A DNA stretch of 64,000 nt from DAIDKA01 sp035487155 (GCA_035487155.1 DATHMK010000050.1:79823-143822), one strand, 5' to 3'; positions 18,493-28,233 are shown, counted from the stretch's first letter. The notes: a model not told the origin generated them from the sequence alone. Numbers and translations are program-made.

Positions 18493-19463
18493 CACGGCTG
18501 GGCTCGAAATCGCTCGGCGACCTCGGAAAGGTGCGCCCACCACAGCTGACCGGCGAAACGTCGCTCCAATACAGTGAACAGCAGATCGAGATAATTGCAG
18601 TAGAGCTCGTCCAGCCCATCGGCCATCACATGCCGACCATCGGTCTTGAATATATGCGCCTTGATGTGCAGCAGGCCGCCCATTTCCAGGATTTCAACAG
18701 CGCGTTCGACAGCTGAGGTCGCCTGGAAATTGCACGGCAAGTGCACCAGCCGCCCACTTCCGACGGTCTGCGGATGAATCAGTGATACGCCATTAAGTCC
18801 GTTCATCGCTGTGAGCGCCGCAGGTGATACCGCAGTGCGCAGATCGCGTGCCGAGGTGATGAACTGGAATCCAAGGCGGCTCAGCGCAGCGATCAGTGCC
18901 GGCGGGGCGTTCCAGGCGGGAGGCACATAACCGCGAACGAACCTGAGCTTGGCAAGCGCAAAGATCTCCAGGCCGCGCTGTACGATGGCCGCACAGTGTT
19001 CCTCCTCCTGGTCCTGGAATTCGACGGCGCGGCGTGGTCCGACATGCGCATGATGCAATCCGTGTGGCACGATCTCGCAACGCTCAAGCCCGTTCAGAAA
19101 GGCCACGAACTCGGGATGCCGATCGAGGCGGAACCGGCCCGGGGGCTGCAGGCGGCTGTGGTGGACCAAGCGGTTGATCCAGGGGATATGCCGCAGCAGC
19201 ACCCCGTCGGCGACCAGCGAGTCCAGTCGCCAATCCGGGGTCACGCACAGCGTCGCCTTGAGATGCCGATGACGCCGCTGCAGGCGCAGCAGTCGTCCCA
19301 TTGCGCCCGCCTCCAGGTCTCCCCCGGCCTCGTAGGCATCGCGTGAAGTCGCGGGATGAATGTCATCCACGCTGAAACAGATCGCCGCAGTCTTGCCGGC
19401 GGGCAGCCAATGCGCCACCTTGGGCGGCGATGGAGCCTCCAGGACGGCGCTGGCGCCGCTCAT
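18492..19463 (-). CDS. NodB-like polysaccharide deacetylase-family protein
   Basis: 323 residues. The start is the ATG at 19463 overlapping the upstream stop (ATGA); further upstream in-frame codons lie inside the GGDEF/EAL gene. Metal-site signatures of carbohydrate esterase family 4 are recognisable: SVDDIHPATS (the Asp-Asp pair) and VPHGLHHAHVGPR (HxxxH). FVRGYVPPAWNAPPALIAAL resembles the RPP/W substrate-groove motif. It has no signal peptide, so it may act on a cytoplasmic or lipid-linked sugar. Possible roles are N-deacetylation of a polymer or precursor. Coupled with a GNAT-like gene, it hints at remodelling of acyl groups on a sugar. Confidence 0.72.
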   Translation of the reverse strand: MSGASAVLEAPSPPKVAHWLPAGKTAAICFSVDDIHPATSRDAYEAGGDLEAGAMGRLLRLQRRHRHLKATLCVTPDWRLDSLVADGVLLRHIPWINRLVHHSRLQPPGRFRLDRHPEFVAFLNGLERCEIVPHGLHHAHVGPRRAVEFQDQEEEHCAAIVQRGLEIFALAKLRFVRGYVPPAWNAPPALIAALSRLGFQFITSARDLRTAVSPAALTAMNGLNGVSLIHPQTVGSGRLVHLPCNFQATSAVERAVEILEMGGLLHIKAHIFKTDGRHVMADGLDELYCNYLDLLFTVLERRFAGQLWWAHLSEVAERFRAQP

Positions 19464-21676
19464 GCCGCTGAACTGCCGCTGCGCGCGATCGCGGGCAGCG
19501 GCTCCTGCGAGCTTGTTGCGGCTTTCGAAGCCTGTGACTGGCCGTTCGGGATGGCGGGAGCCTCGGTGATCCAGCGCTCGGCGTCGGCAGCCGACAGGCC
19601 GCGCGAGAAGTAGTATCCCTGGTACAGGTCGCACGCGGTCAGACTGACCAGCTCATACTGAGAGGGTGTCTCGATACCTTCCACAATGGATTGCATGCCG
19701 AGATAAGTCACCAGGTCGATCAAAGCCTTCAGGAATCCGAAATCCCGAGCATCCACATCGATGCGCTCGACGAACGAGCGATCGATCTTGACTCCCTTCA
19801 GTGGCAGCGAACGCAGATGATTCAAGGAAGAATACCCGGTACCGAAATCATCCAGCCACGCTCCGACCTCCATGTCGGCCAGTCGCTGCAGCGTGCGCGC
19901 CGCGCCCTGGATATCCTGCACCAGGGTCGACTCCGTCAGTTCCACCACCAGCTGCCTGCCCGGCAGGTCGAATTCCTCCAGCACCGCGGCGATCTCCTCC
20001 ACCAGCTGCGGCCGCAGGAACGCCTCCGCAGACAGATTGAAGTTCACGAACAGATCCGCGTGACCGGCGCGGCGCCACGCCGACATCTGGCGCGCGGCCT
20101 CGCGCATCACCCAGGTGTTCAGCCGATGCGACAGGCCGGCCTGCAGCGCAATCGGCACGAATCGTCCCGGGTACAGCAGGCCTTCGGTGGGGTGATTCCA
20201 GCGTATCAGCGCCTCGAATCCGGCCACCGTCCTCGCCACCGGGACGACAAAGGGTTCGTACTCCAGCATGAACTGGTTCTCCTCGAAGGCGCGGTCCAGA
20301 TCGACTTCCAGTTGCATGCGGGTGATGGACTCCTTGGCCGTGGAGGAGTCGAACAGGCAGAAGCGCGCCGGCGCATCACGGGCCACGGCGCTTAGCGCCG
20401 CGTTCGCATGATCGAGCAGGGTTTCGGCATTCTCATAGCCGGAGGAAGTCGCCGTGATTCCCACGCTGGGGTGCAGCAGGAAGGTGTGGCTGTCGAGGAC
20501 GATGGGGGCCTGTACGACGTTGATGACCGCCTTGGCCAGCTCCTCACAGTGTTTGGAATCCGCATCCGCCAGGGGAACCGCCAGCTGGAACTCGCCGGTG
20601 CGGTACAACAGATCCTTTGCCGGCAGTACCGACTGGATGCGCTGCGCCGCCATCACCAGGACGCGCGAGGCGAGCTGGGCACCGAAGGAGCTGGTGATGT
20701 GCTCGATGCGATCGAAACCTATGGCCATCATACCCAGGGTTGCCTGCCTTGACTGCCGCATCGAATCCAGGACTGCTTCGATCCTGCGCAGCAACGCGCT
20801 GCGGTTACCGAGGCCGGTGAAACTGTCGAACTGGCTCGCCATCTGCAGCCGCGCTTCCAGTTCCGTCAGGTGCTCCAGGGTCTTGCCGTACTGAACGTTG
20901 AGCTCGCGACGGCGCCTTTGCGCCTCGGCCAGATTGTCCTGGGCCGCTCTCAAGCCCTGGCCCCGCAGCACCTCGCACGATACCCAAAGCACGAGTCCCA
21001 ACATCACCAGCAGTGCCGGAGTCAGGAATCCTCCGAGGCCGGTATGGCTTGCCTGGCGCGCGGCACGCAGCTCCAGCAGTGAGCCACCGGCACGCAATGG
21101 AAGCGTGGCGGTGGCCTCCAGGCGGGCGCCGTCGGTCTGATACAGCGCGCTGGCGCCCGATACGTCAAAGAGCTGCAGCCGGTAACCCTCCCGCACCATC
21201 TGCGCCACATGGGGCTGCGCCATCAGAACGTCGAGGAGTTCCCAGGTACCGCTCCATCCGGCACCGGTGCCCCTGTCACGCAGCGCCAGCACCACCACAT
21301 TTGGGCCCTGCGCCGTCGCAAACGGCCCCAGCAGCACCGAGCCATTGGCAAAGCGGCGCGCCTGCAGTGCGCGACGCAGAGTCGTAGCGGCGACCGGCGA
21401 CGTTTCGCCCGGGGCCTCGCGATTGCCGGTGGCGGCCAGACGCCAGGGATGCCAGTGGCCCATGGAACGCGTTTGTTCAGCGGCGCCCAGCGCGCGCTCA
21501 CCCCGATCGAGTTCTGCGTCGACTTCGCGGCTCACTGAGGCCAGCAGATTCTGCAGATGCAGCCGCTCGCGTGCCGACTCCAGCTGGTAGCGGGTCCTCA
21601 CCATCGCCAGCGCCAGCGTCAGGGCCAGCAGCGACCCCAGGGCGAGCGGCAGATAGCGGCGCAGTTGCATATTCAT
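19460..21676 (-). CDS. Membrane sensor with degenerate GGDEF and intact EAL domain
   Basis: 738 residues. TM1 (about residues 8-25) and TM2 (about 215-237) flank a periplasmic sensor region, and a coiled coil leads to the GGDEF fold. The GGDEF signature is changed to RTGEFQLAV, so cyclase activity is unlikely, though GTP binding may persist. The EAL domain is intact: FEALIRWNHP, NFNLSAE, VELTES, DDFGTGYSSL, KIDRSFV, EGIE and QGYYFSRGL. It should act as a c-di-GMP phosphodiesterase gated by an envelope signal. It lies in the middle of the polysaccharide-like operon, 5 bases after the membrane PAS gene and overlapping the deacetylase gene. Confidence 0.9.
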   Translation of the reverse strand: MNMQLRRYLPLALGSLLALTLALAMVRTRYQLESARERLHLQNLLASVSREVDAELDRGERALGAAEQTRSMGHWHPWRLAATGNREAPGETSPVAATTLRRALQARRFANGSVLLGPFATAQGPNVVVLALRDRGTGAGWSGTWELLDVLMAQPHVAQMVREGYRLQLFDVSGASALYQTDGARLEATATLPLRAGGSLLELRAARQASHTGLGGFLTPALLVMLGLVLWVSCEVLRGQGLRAAQDNLAEAQRRRRELNVQYGKTLEHLTELEARLQMASQFDSFTGLGNRSALLRRIEAVLDSMRQSRQATLGMMAIGFDRIEHITSSFGAQLASRVLVMAAQRIQSVLPAKDLLYRTGEFQLAVPLADADSKHCEELAKAVINVVQAPIVLDSHTFLLHPSVGITATSSGYENAETLLDHANAALSAVARDAPARFCLFDSSTAKESITRMQLEVDLDRAFEENQFMLEYEPFVVPVARTVAGFEALIRWNHPTEGLLYPGRFVPIALQAGLSHRLNTWVMREAARQMSAWRRAGHADLFVNFNLSAEAFLRPQLVEEIAAVLEEFDLPGRQLVVELTESTLVQDIQGAARTLQRLADMEVGAWLDDFGTGYSSLNHLRSLPLKGVKIDRSFVERIDVDARDFGFLKALIDLVTYLGMQSIVEGIETPSQYELVSLTACDLYQGYYFSRGLSAADAERWITEAPAIPNGQSQASKAATSSQEPLPAIARSGSSAA

Positions 21677-21681
21677 GCGTA

Positions 21682-23013
21682 CTAGGCAGCGGCTGGCGAC
21701 GCCACCGTTTCCTGGAGACGCACAATGGAGAGTTCGCCAATGCTCGCTGCCACCCGTTCACGGCGCATGCAGGCGAGATAGCGGTGGCCGCGCCAGTCCA
21801 GAATCCGACGCGCCGAGTCCAGCGGCGCGATATCCCACCACCGCGCCTCCCCGGTGCCGAACAGCGTGCTCGCCGCGACCCCCTGCGCATCATTTCCCAG
21901 CAGCTGCAGCGCCGCGCGGTTCAGGAAGGCGACGCAGCCACGCGAATTGATGGCGAAGACCGGCTCTGCGACGGCATCCACTGCCCCGCGCCAGCAGATC
22001 TCATCACAGCTTTCGATACTCAGCGACGCGAACTGTGAGGCGCCCGAACCCATCAGCTCCGCACGTATACGCAGTACCACTTCCTGCCCGCGCACCGTGG
22101 CGCCCTGTACTTCCTCCCCGCCCGTCTGTATCAGACGCCTGATGACTGCGGGATAGGCGAAGTCAATGGTATCCAGCAGGAACTGCCCGGTGGCATTCTG
22201 GATCTCGAAGGCCTGCAGCAGGCGCTGGCTGGCGTTTAGGATGCGCCCGGTAGCGACCGAAACCAGCACTGCGGCGTACGGCGCACGTACGATGAGCAGG
22301 GTGTTGGATTCCTTCAGAAGCTCCAGCTCCTGCTGTCGGGCTGCAACCTGGGCGGCCGCAAGCCGCGATGGCCCCACCAGCGCCCGCGCCGTGTTACTCA
22401 AAGCAAAGCCGATGACGCCAACGCAAATCACCATCACCAGTTCGTAGTCCGGCGAGGTATTGACGTCCGGAAAGGCCGCTGCGCTGCGCGGCATCCAGGC
22501 CGGTAGGCTGTAGGAAGGCCCAATGCTGGTCGTGTACCTCGCGGCAATGAAGGAATTAGTGTCGGGCGAGAGCAGCAGCCCCGAGATCAGAACGGCCAGC
22601 AGGGCCGCCATGGCCGCCTGCTGCTGCCAGAAGCCCAGCACCAGTGCCGCCGGCAGCAGCGGCAATACGATGAAGAGGGGAAACAGGGGTTGCTGCAGGC
22701 CCCCGAAGAAATGCCAGCTCACCCCCATCAGCAGGGCACCGACAAACTGCGACGCGAGTGCAAAGCCCTGCAATTGCGCGGCAGAAGTGGCCCGATATCC
22801 CTGCGAAGCGATCACCAGCTGCGTGAGGGCCAGCACGGTCAAGGTCCAGATGATGGGCCCCACGTTGACCTGGACCAATCCAAAGTAACCGCACAACACG
22901 GACAGCGCCGCCGCCAGCAACGTGGTCAGCGTCCAGGTGTTGTCGAACATGCCCTTATGCCGGCGCAGCTCATTGAGCGCCGCAGCGGAATCCGCGAATG
23001 GCACGGCACTCAC
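21682..23013 (-). CDS. Polytopic membrane protein with PAS domains and no output domain
   Basis: 443 residues. The first 230 contain about six hydrophobic segments, resembling the membrane sensor part of some GGDEF proteins. Two PAS-like units follow (about 245-330 and 345-430; NTLLIVRAPYAAVLVSVATG and AVAEPVFAINSRGCVAFLN). The protein ends without kinase, GGDEF or EAL. The next gene starts 5 bases later and begins with a TM plus GGDEF/EAL, so the two may form a split sensor and effector. Its start overlaps the beta-helix gene stop (ATGA). Confidence 0.75.
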   Translation of the reverse strand: MSAVPFADSAAALNELRRHKGMFDNTWTLTTLLAAALSVLCGYFGLVQVNVGPIIWTLTVLALTQLVIASQGYRATSAAQLQGFALASQFVGALLMGVSWHFFGGLQQPLFPLFIVLPLLPAALVLGFWQQQAAMAALLAVLISGLLLSPDTNSFIAARYTTSIGPSYSLPAWMPRSAAAFPDVNTSPDYELVMVICVGVIGFALSNTARALVGPSRLAAAQVAARQQELELLKESNTLLIVRAPYAAVLVSVATGRILNASQRLLQAFEIQNATGQFLLDTIDFAYPAVIRRLIQTGGEEVQGATVRGQEVVLRIRAELMGSGASQFASLSIESCDEICWRGAVDAVAEPVFAINSRGCVAFLNRAALQLLGNDAQGVAASTLFGTGEARWWDIAPLDSARRILDWRGHRYLACMRRERVAASIGELSIVRLQETVASPAAA

Positions 23014-24281
23014 GGCGCACCCGTCAGCGTGTAGGTACCGATCACCGGGGTATCAAGCCGGTTGCCCTTGAGTATGTTGGCTTCGAGCCGCGGGGCTGCC
23101 TTGATGCGCTTCGGGCCATTCACGAGATCCAACTGCCGCAAGGCCGCCCCGTGACTTCCAGTAATCGTGTTCCGCTGCAGCAGCGGCGCACCGCCAATGA
23201 TGGTGATGGCATCGGCGGCCGTATCCGTGATGCTATTGTCCGCAATGAGCGGTACCAGCTGCGGCTGGCCGCCTATTGACACGATGCCCAGACCGTTGTG
23301 AGTGAGCGTGTTGCCCGAGACGGTCACGTCACTGTCGCGAAGGGAGATCGCGGTCGATGAATTGTCGAAGATCCTATTTCGGGTCAGGACGACCGCATTT
23401 CCCGCACTCACCGACACGGCCGTACCGCCCGAATCGTGTATCTCACTGTCCTCCAGGCGTGCCGCGCCGCCGAGCACCAGCATGGCGGATTCCCGATTGC
23501 CGACGAACCGGCTCCTCTGGACGCTGATCAACTGATTGGCGACCACCACGCCGCTGGTGTTGCTTTCGAACAGGCTGTCGGCGATGCGCGCCCTTTCCTT
23601 GCCTGCCACCACCGGCCCGTGCGTGGCGGCCGGGGCAACCAGCCAGAACCCGGCGCGGCTATTGGCGCGGAATGTGCTGGTGAGAACCGTCAGGTTGTGG
23701 ACGTCAGACTCGGCCAGCAGCCCCGTTTCGTTGCCGGTCAGGAGCGCTGCGCGGATGATGCAATCGGCGGCGCCCGCACCGATCAGGATGCCCACCTTCG
23801 AATCGCTCACGGTCACGGACTCAAGTCTTACGCCGGCAGCGTTGACCATGATCCCGAAGCCACGGGCATGGATCAGCGTCAGTCCCGTGATCAGCGTATT
23901 TGGGCTATTGATCTGCAGTACCGCGCCGGTTTGCTGTCGGCTGGCATCGATGATGCCCGCGCCGGCCGCGCCTTGCAGCTCCACGCCGCGCGGATTGACG
24001 AGGGCGGGCAACGCCGATTCGGTCGCAATGCGCTGCGCCGTGATGCGGATCCGGGCGTGCGTGGAGAGCCGGTCGGCCGCCAGAATGGCGTCGCGCAACG
24101 TTCCCGGGCCAGCATCGCCTGTACCGGTCACGACAAAATCCGGGGCCTCGCTGCGCGCGGCGCCACCGGCACCGGGCGAGAAACGGTTCGCCATCAGTCC
24201 CATCAACAGCAGACAGGCGCATATCATCGCCCCGGCACCCAGCGCCCAGCGGCGCCGGTCGAGCATCTGCAGCGCGCTCAT
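23010..24281 (-). CDS. Membrane-anchored right-handed beta-helix protein
   Basis: 423 residues. A signal anchor (about residues 12-32, WALGAGAMICACLLLMGLMA) is followed by about 14 coils of a parallel beta-helix. Repeated N/D-rich turns are visible (GVVVANQLISVQRSRFVGNR, RNRIFDNSSTAISLRDSDV, TGNETGLLAES). The fold is shared by pectate lyases, AlgG-type mannuronan epimerases and NosD-like proteins. The start of the domain (GTGDAGPGTLRDAILAA) is characteristic of secreted beta-helix proteins. A role in binding, epimerising or cleaving an exported polysaccharide is plausible from its place beside the GT2 gene; catalytic residues cannot be assigned. Confidence 0.82.
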   Translation of the reverse strand: MSALQMLDRRRWALGAGAMICACLLLMGLMANRFSPGAGGAARSEAPDFVVTGTGDAGPGTLRDAILAADRLSTHARIRITAQRIATESALPALVNPRGVELQGAAGAGIIDASRQQTGAVLQINSPNTLITGLTLIHARGFGIMVNAAGVRLESVTVSDSKVGILIGAGAADCIIRAALLTGNETGLLAESDVHNLTVLTSTFRANSRAGFWLVAPAATHGPVVAGKERARIADSLFESNTSGVVVANQLISVQRSRFVGNRESAMLVLGGAARLEDSEIHDSGGTAVSVSAGNAVVLTRNRIFDNSSTAISLRDSDVTVSGNTLTHNGLGIVSIGGQPQLVPLIADNSITDTAADAITIIGGAPLLQRNTITGSHGAALRQLDLVNGPKRIKAAPRLEANILKGNRLDTPVIGTYTLTGAP

Positions 24282-25687
24282 GCCAGGCCACCTTTAGGAG
24301 CAATGTGGCTCCTGCATCCCGCATCATTGTCATAATGGTCGGCGTATAGGCGCCGACCCGAGACGCGCAACGCCAACAGATTGAAGTAGCCGATGGTCGT
24401 GGGTATGTACTGCAGCAGTCCGTAGAAGCTGTAGAAGGGCACCGTGGCCAGATGCCGCCGGCGCTCCCCGCGCGGCAATGCCGCAAGGCAGGCCAGAAAC
24501 AGGATCAGCGTCGACTTGCCATACCACAGACAGAACAGCAGCGGCTCATTCCAGGGCCGCAGGGGAAGCCACTGGGTCAGCAGCAGGTCATCCAGGGCCT
24601 TCAGCAAGCTCATGGCCAGCAGCACGGACGACAGCAACTTCAGCGGCAGCAGCAGAACTCCGTTGATGCACAGATAGAACACATATTGATAGGCGCCCAG
24701 CGGACCGCGGCGCGCGATGGCGAAGATCTGCGGCAGCCTTTCAAAAACCACTTTGGCGCAGCCGAAAGCCCAGCCGACGCGCTGCGACAGCAGGTTCTTC
24801 CAGGTGGCCTTGGCCTGCGTCTCGATGATCAACCGGTCGTCGTAGTAGATGCGCTCACCTACTTCGAGCAGCAACAGTGAATTCTCGAAGTCCTCGGCAT
24901 ACACCGAAAGGCTGTGCCGATTCAGGGCGGCTTCCAGCGCCACCCGGCTGTAGACCGAGACGCCGGAGTTGCAACACAGTTCGCCGAGGCTCTTGCGCCC
25001 CAGGCCACAAGCCAGCTCGTACTCGAAGGCCTGGCATTCCTCCAGCCAGCCGCCGCGGCGCGCCTGGACGCGCGGGGTACATGCCGCCGCGCCGCTGCGC
25101 TGCAGGTCACTGATCACCTGCTCCAGCGTCGCGCGCTCCATCCCGGGGGCGACGACCCAGCGAACGTCGGGATCCATGACCACCACCGTGCGGATCTCGG
25201 CCGGCAGAGTCTGCAGCAGGTGGCGCAACGCGGCCGGCTTCTTGCGATTGATGACGCCCGGAAGGCAGTTCCAGCCGTCCCGGCGCAGGCGCAGCAGCGT
25301 ATCGTCGCTGGAGGCATCATCGATCAGCCACACCGCTTCCTTGAAGGGCTGCAGCGTCGCTGTGATGCGATCCATGTCGTCTGCTTCGTCGTGCAGCGAT
25401 GCGATGATGGCGTAGGGGCTTAAGTCCAGGGCACGTTCGGCTTTGGATATTTCAGGCAACCCAAGCGCGACCGCAGGCCCCTCGGGCGCCGCCCCATGCA
25501 CCCTCCTCAGCCACAGTCGCACGATGAGATCGATGACGTCGAACACGAGAATGAGATTCACGAACACGAAGATGACGATGCGCGTGCCGCCGCTGAGCAA
25601 ACCGGCGCTTGCTGCCGCGGCCACCCCTGCGAAACAGACCAATATCACCGCCGCCAGGAGCAACGAATTGTTGGGATTGGTCTGCAT
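24278..25687 (-). CDS. Membrane GT2 glycosyltransferase (synthase-like)
   Basis: 469 residues. Two N-terminal membrane segments (about 10-62), a cytoplasmic GT-A domain and about four C-terminal TMs. GT2 motifs: LIDDASSDDT, a DxD-type VVMDPDVRWV, acceptor-region YAEDFENSL (ED), and SQRVGWAFG where processive synthases have QxxRW. This layout matches cellulose/hyaluronan/alginate-type synthases without a PilZ domain. It would polymerise or transfer a sugar at the inner membrane. Overlap with the beta-helix gene (ATGA) recalls Alg8 with AlgG, but other alginate genes are absent. Product unknown. Confidence 0.87.
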   Translation of the reverse strand: MQTNPNNSLLLAAVILVCFAGVAAAASAGLLSGGTRIVIFVFVNLILVFDVIDLIVRLWLRRVHGAAPEGPAVALGLPEISKAERALDLSPYAIIASLHDEADDMDRITATLQPFKEAVWLIDDASSDDTLLRLRRDGWNCLPGVINRKKPAALRHLLQTLPAEIRTVVVMDPDVRWVVAPGMERATLEQVISDLQRSGAAACTPRVQARRGGWLEECQAFEYELACGLGRKSLGELCCNSGVSVYSRVALEAALNRHSLSVYAEDFENSLLLLEVGERIYYDDRLIIETQAKATWKNLLSQRVGWAFGCAKVVFERLPQIFAIARRGPLGAYQYVFYLCINGVLLLPLKLLSSVLLAMSLLKALDDLLLTQWLPLRPWNEPLLFCLWYGKSTLILFLACLAALPRGERRRHLATVPFYSFYGLLQYIPTTIGYFNLLALRVSGRRLYADHYDNDAGCRSHIAPKGGLA

Positions 25688-25695
25688 GAACCGGC

Positions 25696-26859
25696 CTAGG
25701 CCCGCACCGCCGCCGTGACTTCTTCGCCGACCGATTCCAATGACTTCGCACTGCGAAAAATGGCGATGGTTGGCTTCGACAGATGCTTGGCGAAGTGCCC
25801 TATATGCTCGATGAAGCTCAAGGTCACCTCACAGCCGCGGGGTGCGATCAGCACATCACGGGCGGTCTTGATGTCCTCGTCCAGTATCATGCCGATTTCC
25901 AGTTCGGCCAACGGAATCTCCGCCCGATCGAACACGGCCCTGTGCGTCTTCTGGGTGGCGCGCAGGCTGTCCAGCAGCTCCTTCGAGAAATCTCCGGAGG
26001 CCTCCAGACTTTCCACAATGGCCTGCGTGCCCAGCCCCTGCGCCTCCAGCCGCTCGGTCTCCAGGGCCAGCCGCAGGATGTTCACATGCACCGGATCGGC
26101 AGTGGTTCCATCCGGCTCATTCAGCGCAGTCAGTATCGCGCTCACGGGCTCAAGCCGCGGAACGTGGGCGATGACCCGGATCGCTGCGCGGGTCGCGCTG
26201 CGCACTCTGGCAGCATCCTTGGGCTCCAGTTCCTCACCCCTGGCCAGCTGGCGCGTAAGCGACTCCGGCAACGATACGTGCCCGAGATAGGACAGCAGCG
26301 CCGCGACCTCCACCTGCCAGCGGTCGTCGATTTCAAGGTCGATCGCAAGCTCGGAAACCCGTCGCTTCAGGCGCTGGGCGCGGCCGATCACCGCCGGACT
26401 GACCAGGCTCATGATGTCGGTGAGCGCCTTGATAGCCCCCACCAGGGTCCGCTGCAGCAATACCCGCTCGGCCATGATGAGTTCGTGCTGGCGGACAGCC
26501 TCGTCGATGACGCTCAGGAACTGTTCGGCCGCGCAGGGCTTGGTCAGGAAGCGGAAAATCTGGCCCTCGTTGATGGCCTTGATCGCGGCCGCCATGTCGG
26601 CCTGGCCCGTCAGCAGGATGCGCACCGCGTGCGGGCGCAGGAGCCGCGTATGACGCAGCACCGTGGCGCCGTCCATTTCCGGCATGCGCATATCGGAGAC
26701 GACCACTGCCAGATCCTTGACATTGGTCAGTACATTGAGGGCCTCCGCACCGCCGCCGGCCGTCAGCACTTCAAATTTCTCGCGCAGATGGCGTCGCAGG
26801 CCTTCCAGCACCCTTGGCTCATCATCGACGCAGAGGATCTTGTAACGTGAGTCGCTCAT
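25696..26859 (-). CDS. Response regulator with degenerate HD-GYP-like output
   Basis: 387 residues; RBS AGGAGA before the ATG. REC domain at residues 6-122 with CVDDE, VSDMRMPEMDG (phospho-Asp) and FLTKPC. The C-terminal helical region aligns by pattern with HD-GYP phosphodiesterases, but the HD pair (normally HDIGK) is replaced in LLSYLGHVSLPESL, and the GYP segment reads LNEPDG. Metal-dependent c-di-GMP hydrolysis is therefore unlikely; a binding or scaffold role is more probable. The histidine kinase gene lies 23 bases upstream, forming a two-component pair inside the operon. Confidence 0.82.
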   Translation of the reverse strand: MSDSRYKILCVDDEPRVLEGLRRHLREKFEVLTAGGGAEALNVLTNVKDLAVVVSDMRMPEMDGATVLRHTRLLRPHAVRILLTGQADMAAAIKAINEGQIFRFLTKPCAAEQFLSVIDEAVRQHELIMAERVLLQRTLVGAIKALTDIMSLVSPAVIGRAQRLKRRVSELAIDLEIDDRWQVEVAALLSYLGHVSLPESLTRQLARGEELEPKDAARVRSATRAAIRVIAHVPRLEPVSAILTALNEPDGTTADPVHVNILRLALETERLEAQGLGTQAIVESLEASGDFSKELLDSLRATQKTHRAVFDRAEIPLAELEIGMILDEDIKTARDVLIAPRGCEVTLSFIEHIGHFAKHLSKPTIAIFRSAKSLESVGEEVTAAVRA

Positions 26860-26882
26860 GACTGTCTCCTACACCTTTGGCC

Positions 26883-28232
26883 TCAACCTATTGAATCCTC
26901 GAGTACCAGCGAAACCGACGCCCCCTCGGTGGCCACCAGGCCATCCGCTGCAGGCAAGGTGATCGTGAATGTCGTCCCTTGCCCGACCACACTTGCCACT
27001 TCCAGCTCACCGCCATGGTTCCGAACCACCGAGCGTGCGATGGCCAGGCCCTGGCCGGATCCCTTGCCGATCGCCTTGGTGGTGAAGAAGGGCTCGAAGA
27101 TCCGCGGTAGAACCGTGGCGGGAATACCGCAGCCGGTATCGGCGATTTCGAATCGCACCCGTGCGCCATCGGTGCTGCTGCGAATGGTGATGCTGCCGCG
27201 GCCTTTGCCGCTTTCCTCGATGGCATGCGCAGCATTGACGATGAGATTCAGGAATACCTTGTTGATTTCGGCACGCGTGCAGTTCACGGGCGGAATTTCA
27301 CCCAGTTCCAGCTTCACCTCGGCGGCGTGCTTGTATTCGCTGCGCGCGACCACCAGTATGGTGCGGATGGCCTGATTCAGATCCGTGGCCGTCATGTCCA
27401 AGTCACCCGGATGCGCGAATTCCTTCATGGCGCGCACGGTCTCACTGACCCGCTCGACACCTTCGAAGCTGCCGGCAAAGGCATCCGCCACATCCGCCAG
27501 CAGCTCCTGCGGGGCGCCGGCCGGCGGCAGTCGTGCTGCCAGCTGTGCGAACGCGCGCTTCAGGAAGGTGATGTTGTCGCCGATGAACTGCATTGGCGTG
27601 TTGATCTCATGCGCGATGCCCGAGGCGAGACGGCCCACCAGTTCGAGCTTCTTGGCCAGATTCAGCTGCGATTCCAGGTGCTGGCGCTCATCGAAGGCAG
27701 CACGCAACTCCGTGACATCGGTCAATACACCTTCATAGTGGGTTGCACCCTCGAAATTGACGACCCGCACGGTCGTCAGAACGTACAGGGGACGACCGTC
27801 TTTGCGCTTCATCCGAAATTCGCTGCTGCGGATCTGGCCGTGTTCAAGCAGGGGCGTGCTGAGGGATTTGAGCCGGTCCGCGGGATTGAAATACAAGGTG
27901 GCTACCGGCGTGGCGCGCAGCTCTTCTTCGTTTTGGTAGCCGAACAGCTCGATCGCGGGGCCGGAAACGGCCAATATTGCCCCTTCCGGGGAGGTCACCA
28001 GAACCGGCGCTGTGGCTGCGTGGATCTGACCCCAATAGCGGTCCACCGCCGACAGCTCGCTCGAGCGACGCAGGCGCGCAATGGCCGCACGGTGCCTGAC
28101 GGCGCGCTTGGCATAGCGCCCGAGACGCCGGCAGCGGCGAATGAGAAAGACGCACGCCACCGCCAGGACCAGGACCATGGCGATGCTGATTATGGCGATC
28201 GCAGTGGGTGAGGTGATGAAATGCAATTCCAT
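26883..28232 (-). CDS. PAS-containing membrane histidine kinase
   Basis: 449 residues, strong GGAGGAGAT RBS. One N-terminal TM (about 12-31) with a very short periplasmic tip, then PAS (about 65-185; LFGYQNEEELRATPVATLYF), HisKA (GRLASGIAHEINTPMQFIGD, phospho-His) and ATPase (LNLIVNAAHAIEES; DTGCGIP; FFTTKAIGKGSGQGLAI). It should phosphorylate the REC-HD protein encoded next. Being inside the biosynthetic operon, it probably adjusts product formation directly in response to a redox or ligand signal sensed by PAS (inference). Confidence 0.92.
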   Translation of the reverse strand: MELHFITSPTAIAIISIAMVLVLAVACVFLIRRCRRLGRYAKRAVRHRAAIARLRRSSELSAVDRYWGQIHAATAPVLVTSPEGAILAVSGPAIELFGYQNEEELRATPVATLYFNPADRLKSLSTPLLEHGQIRSSEFRMKRKDGRPLYVLTTVRVVNFEGATHYEGVLTDVTELRAAFDERQHLESQLNLAKKLELVGRLASGIAHEINTPMQFIGDNITFLKRAFAQLAARLPPAGAPQELLADVADAFAGSFEGVERVSETVRAMKEFAHPGDLDMTATDLNQAIRTILVVARSEYKHAAEVKLELGEIPPVNCTRAEINKVFLNLIVNAAHAIEESGKGRGSITIRSSTDGARVRFEIADTGCGIPATVLPRIFEPFFTTKAIGKGSGQGLAIARSVVRNHGGELEVASVVGQGTTFTITLPAADGLVATEGASVSLVLEDSIG

Positions 28233-28233
28233 G

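Noticed and set aside
24278..25687. Identification of the GT2/beta-helix pair as alginate Alg8/AlgG
   Set aside because: Alg44, AlgK, AlgE, AlgX, AlgL and the acetylation genes are absent, and the QxxRW motif differs.
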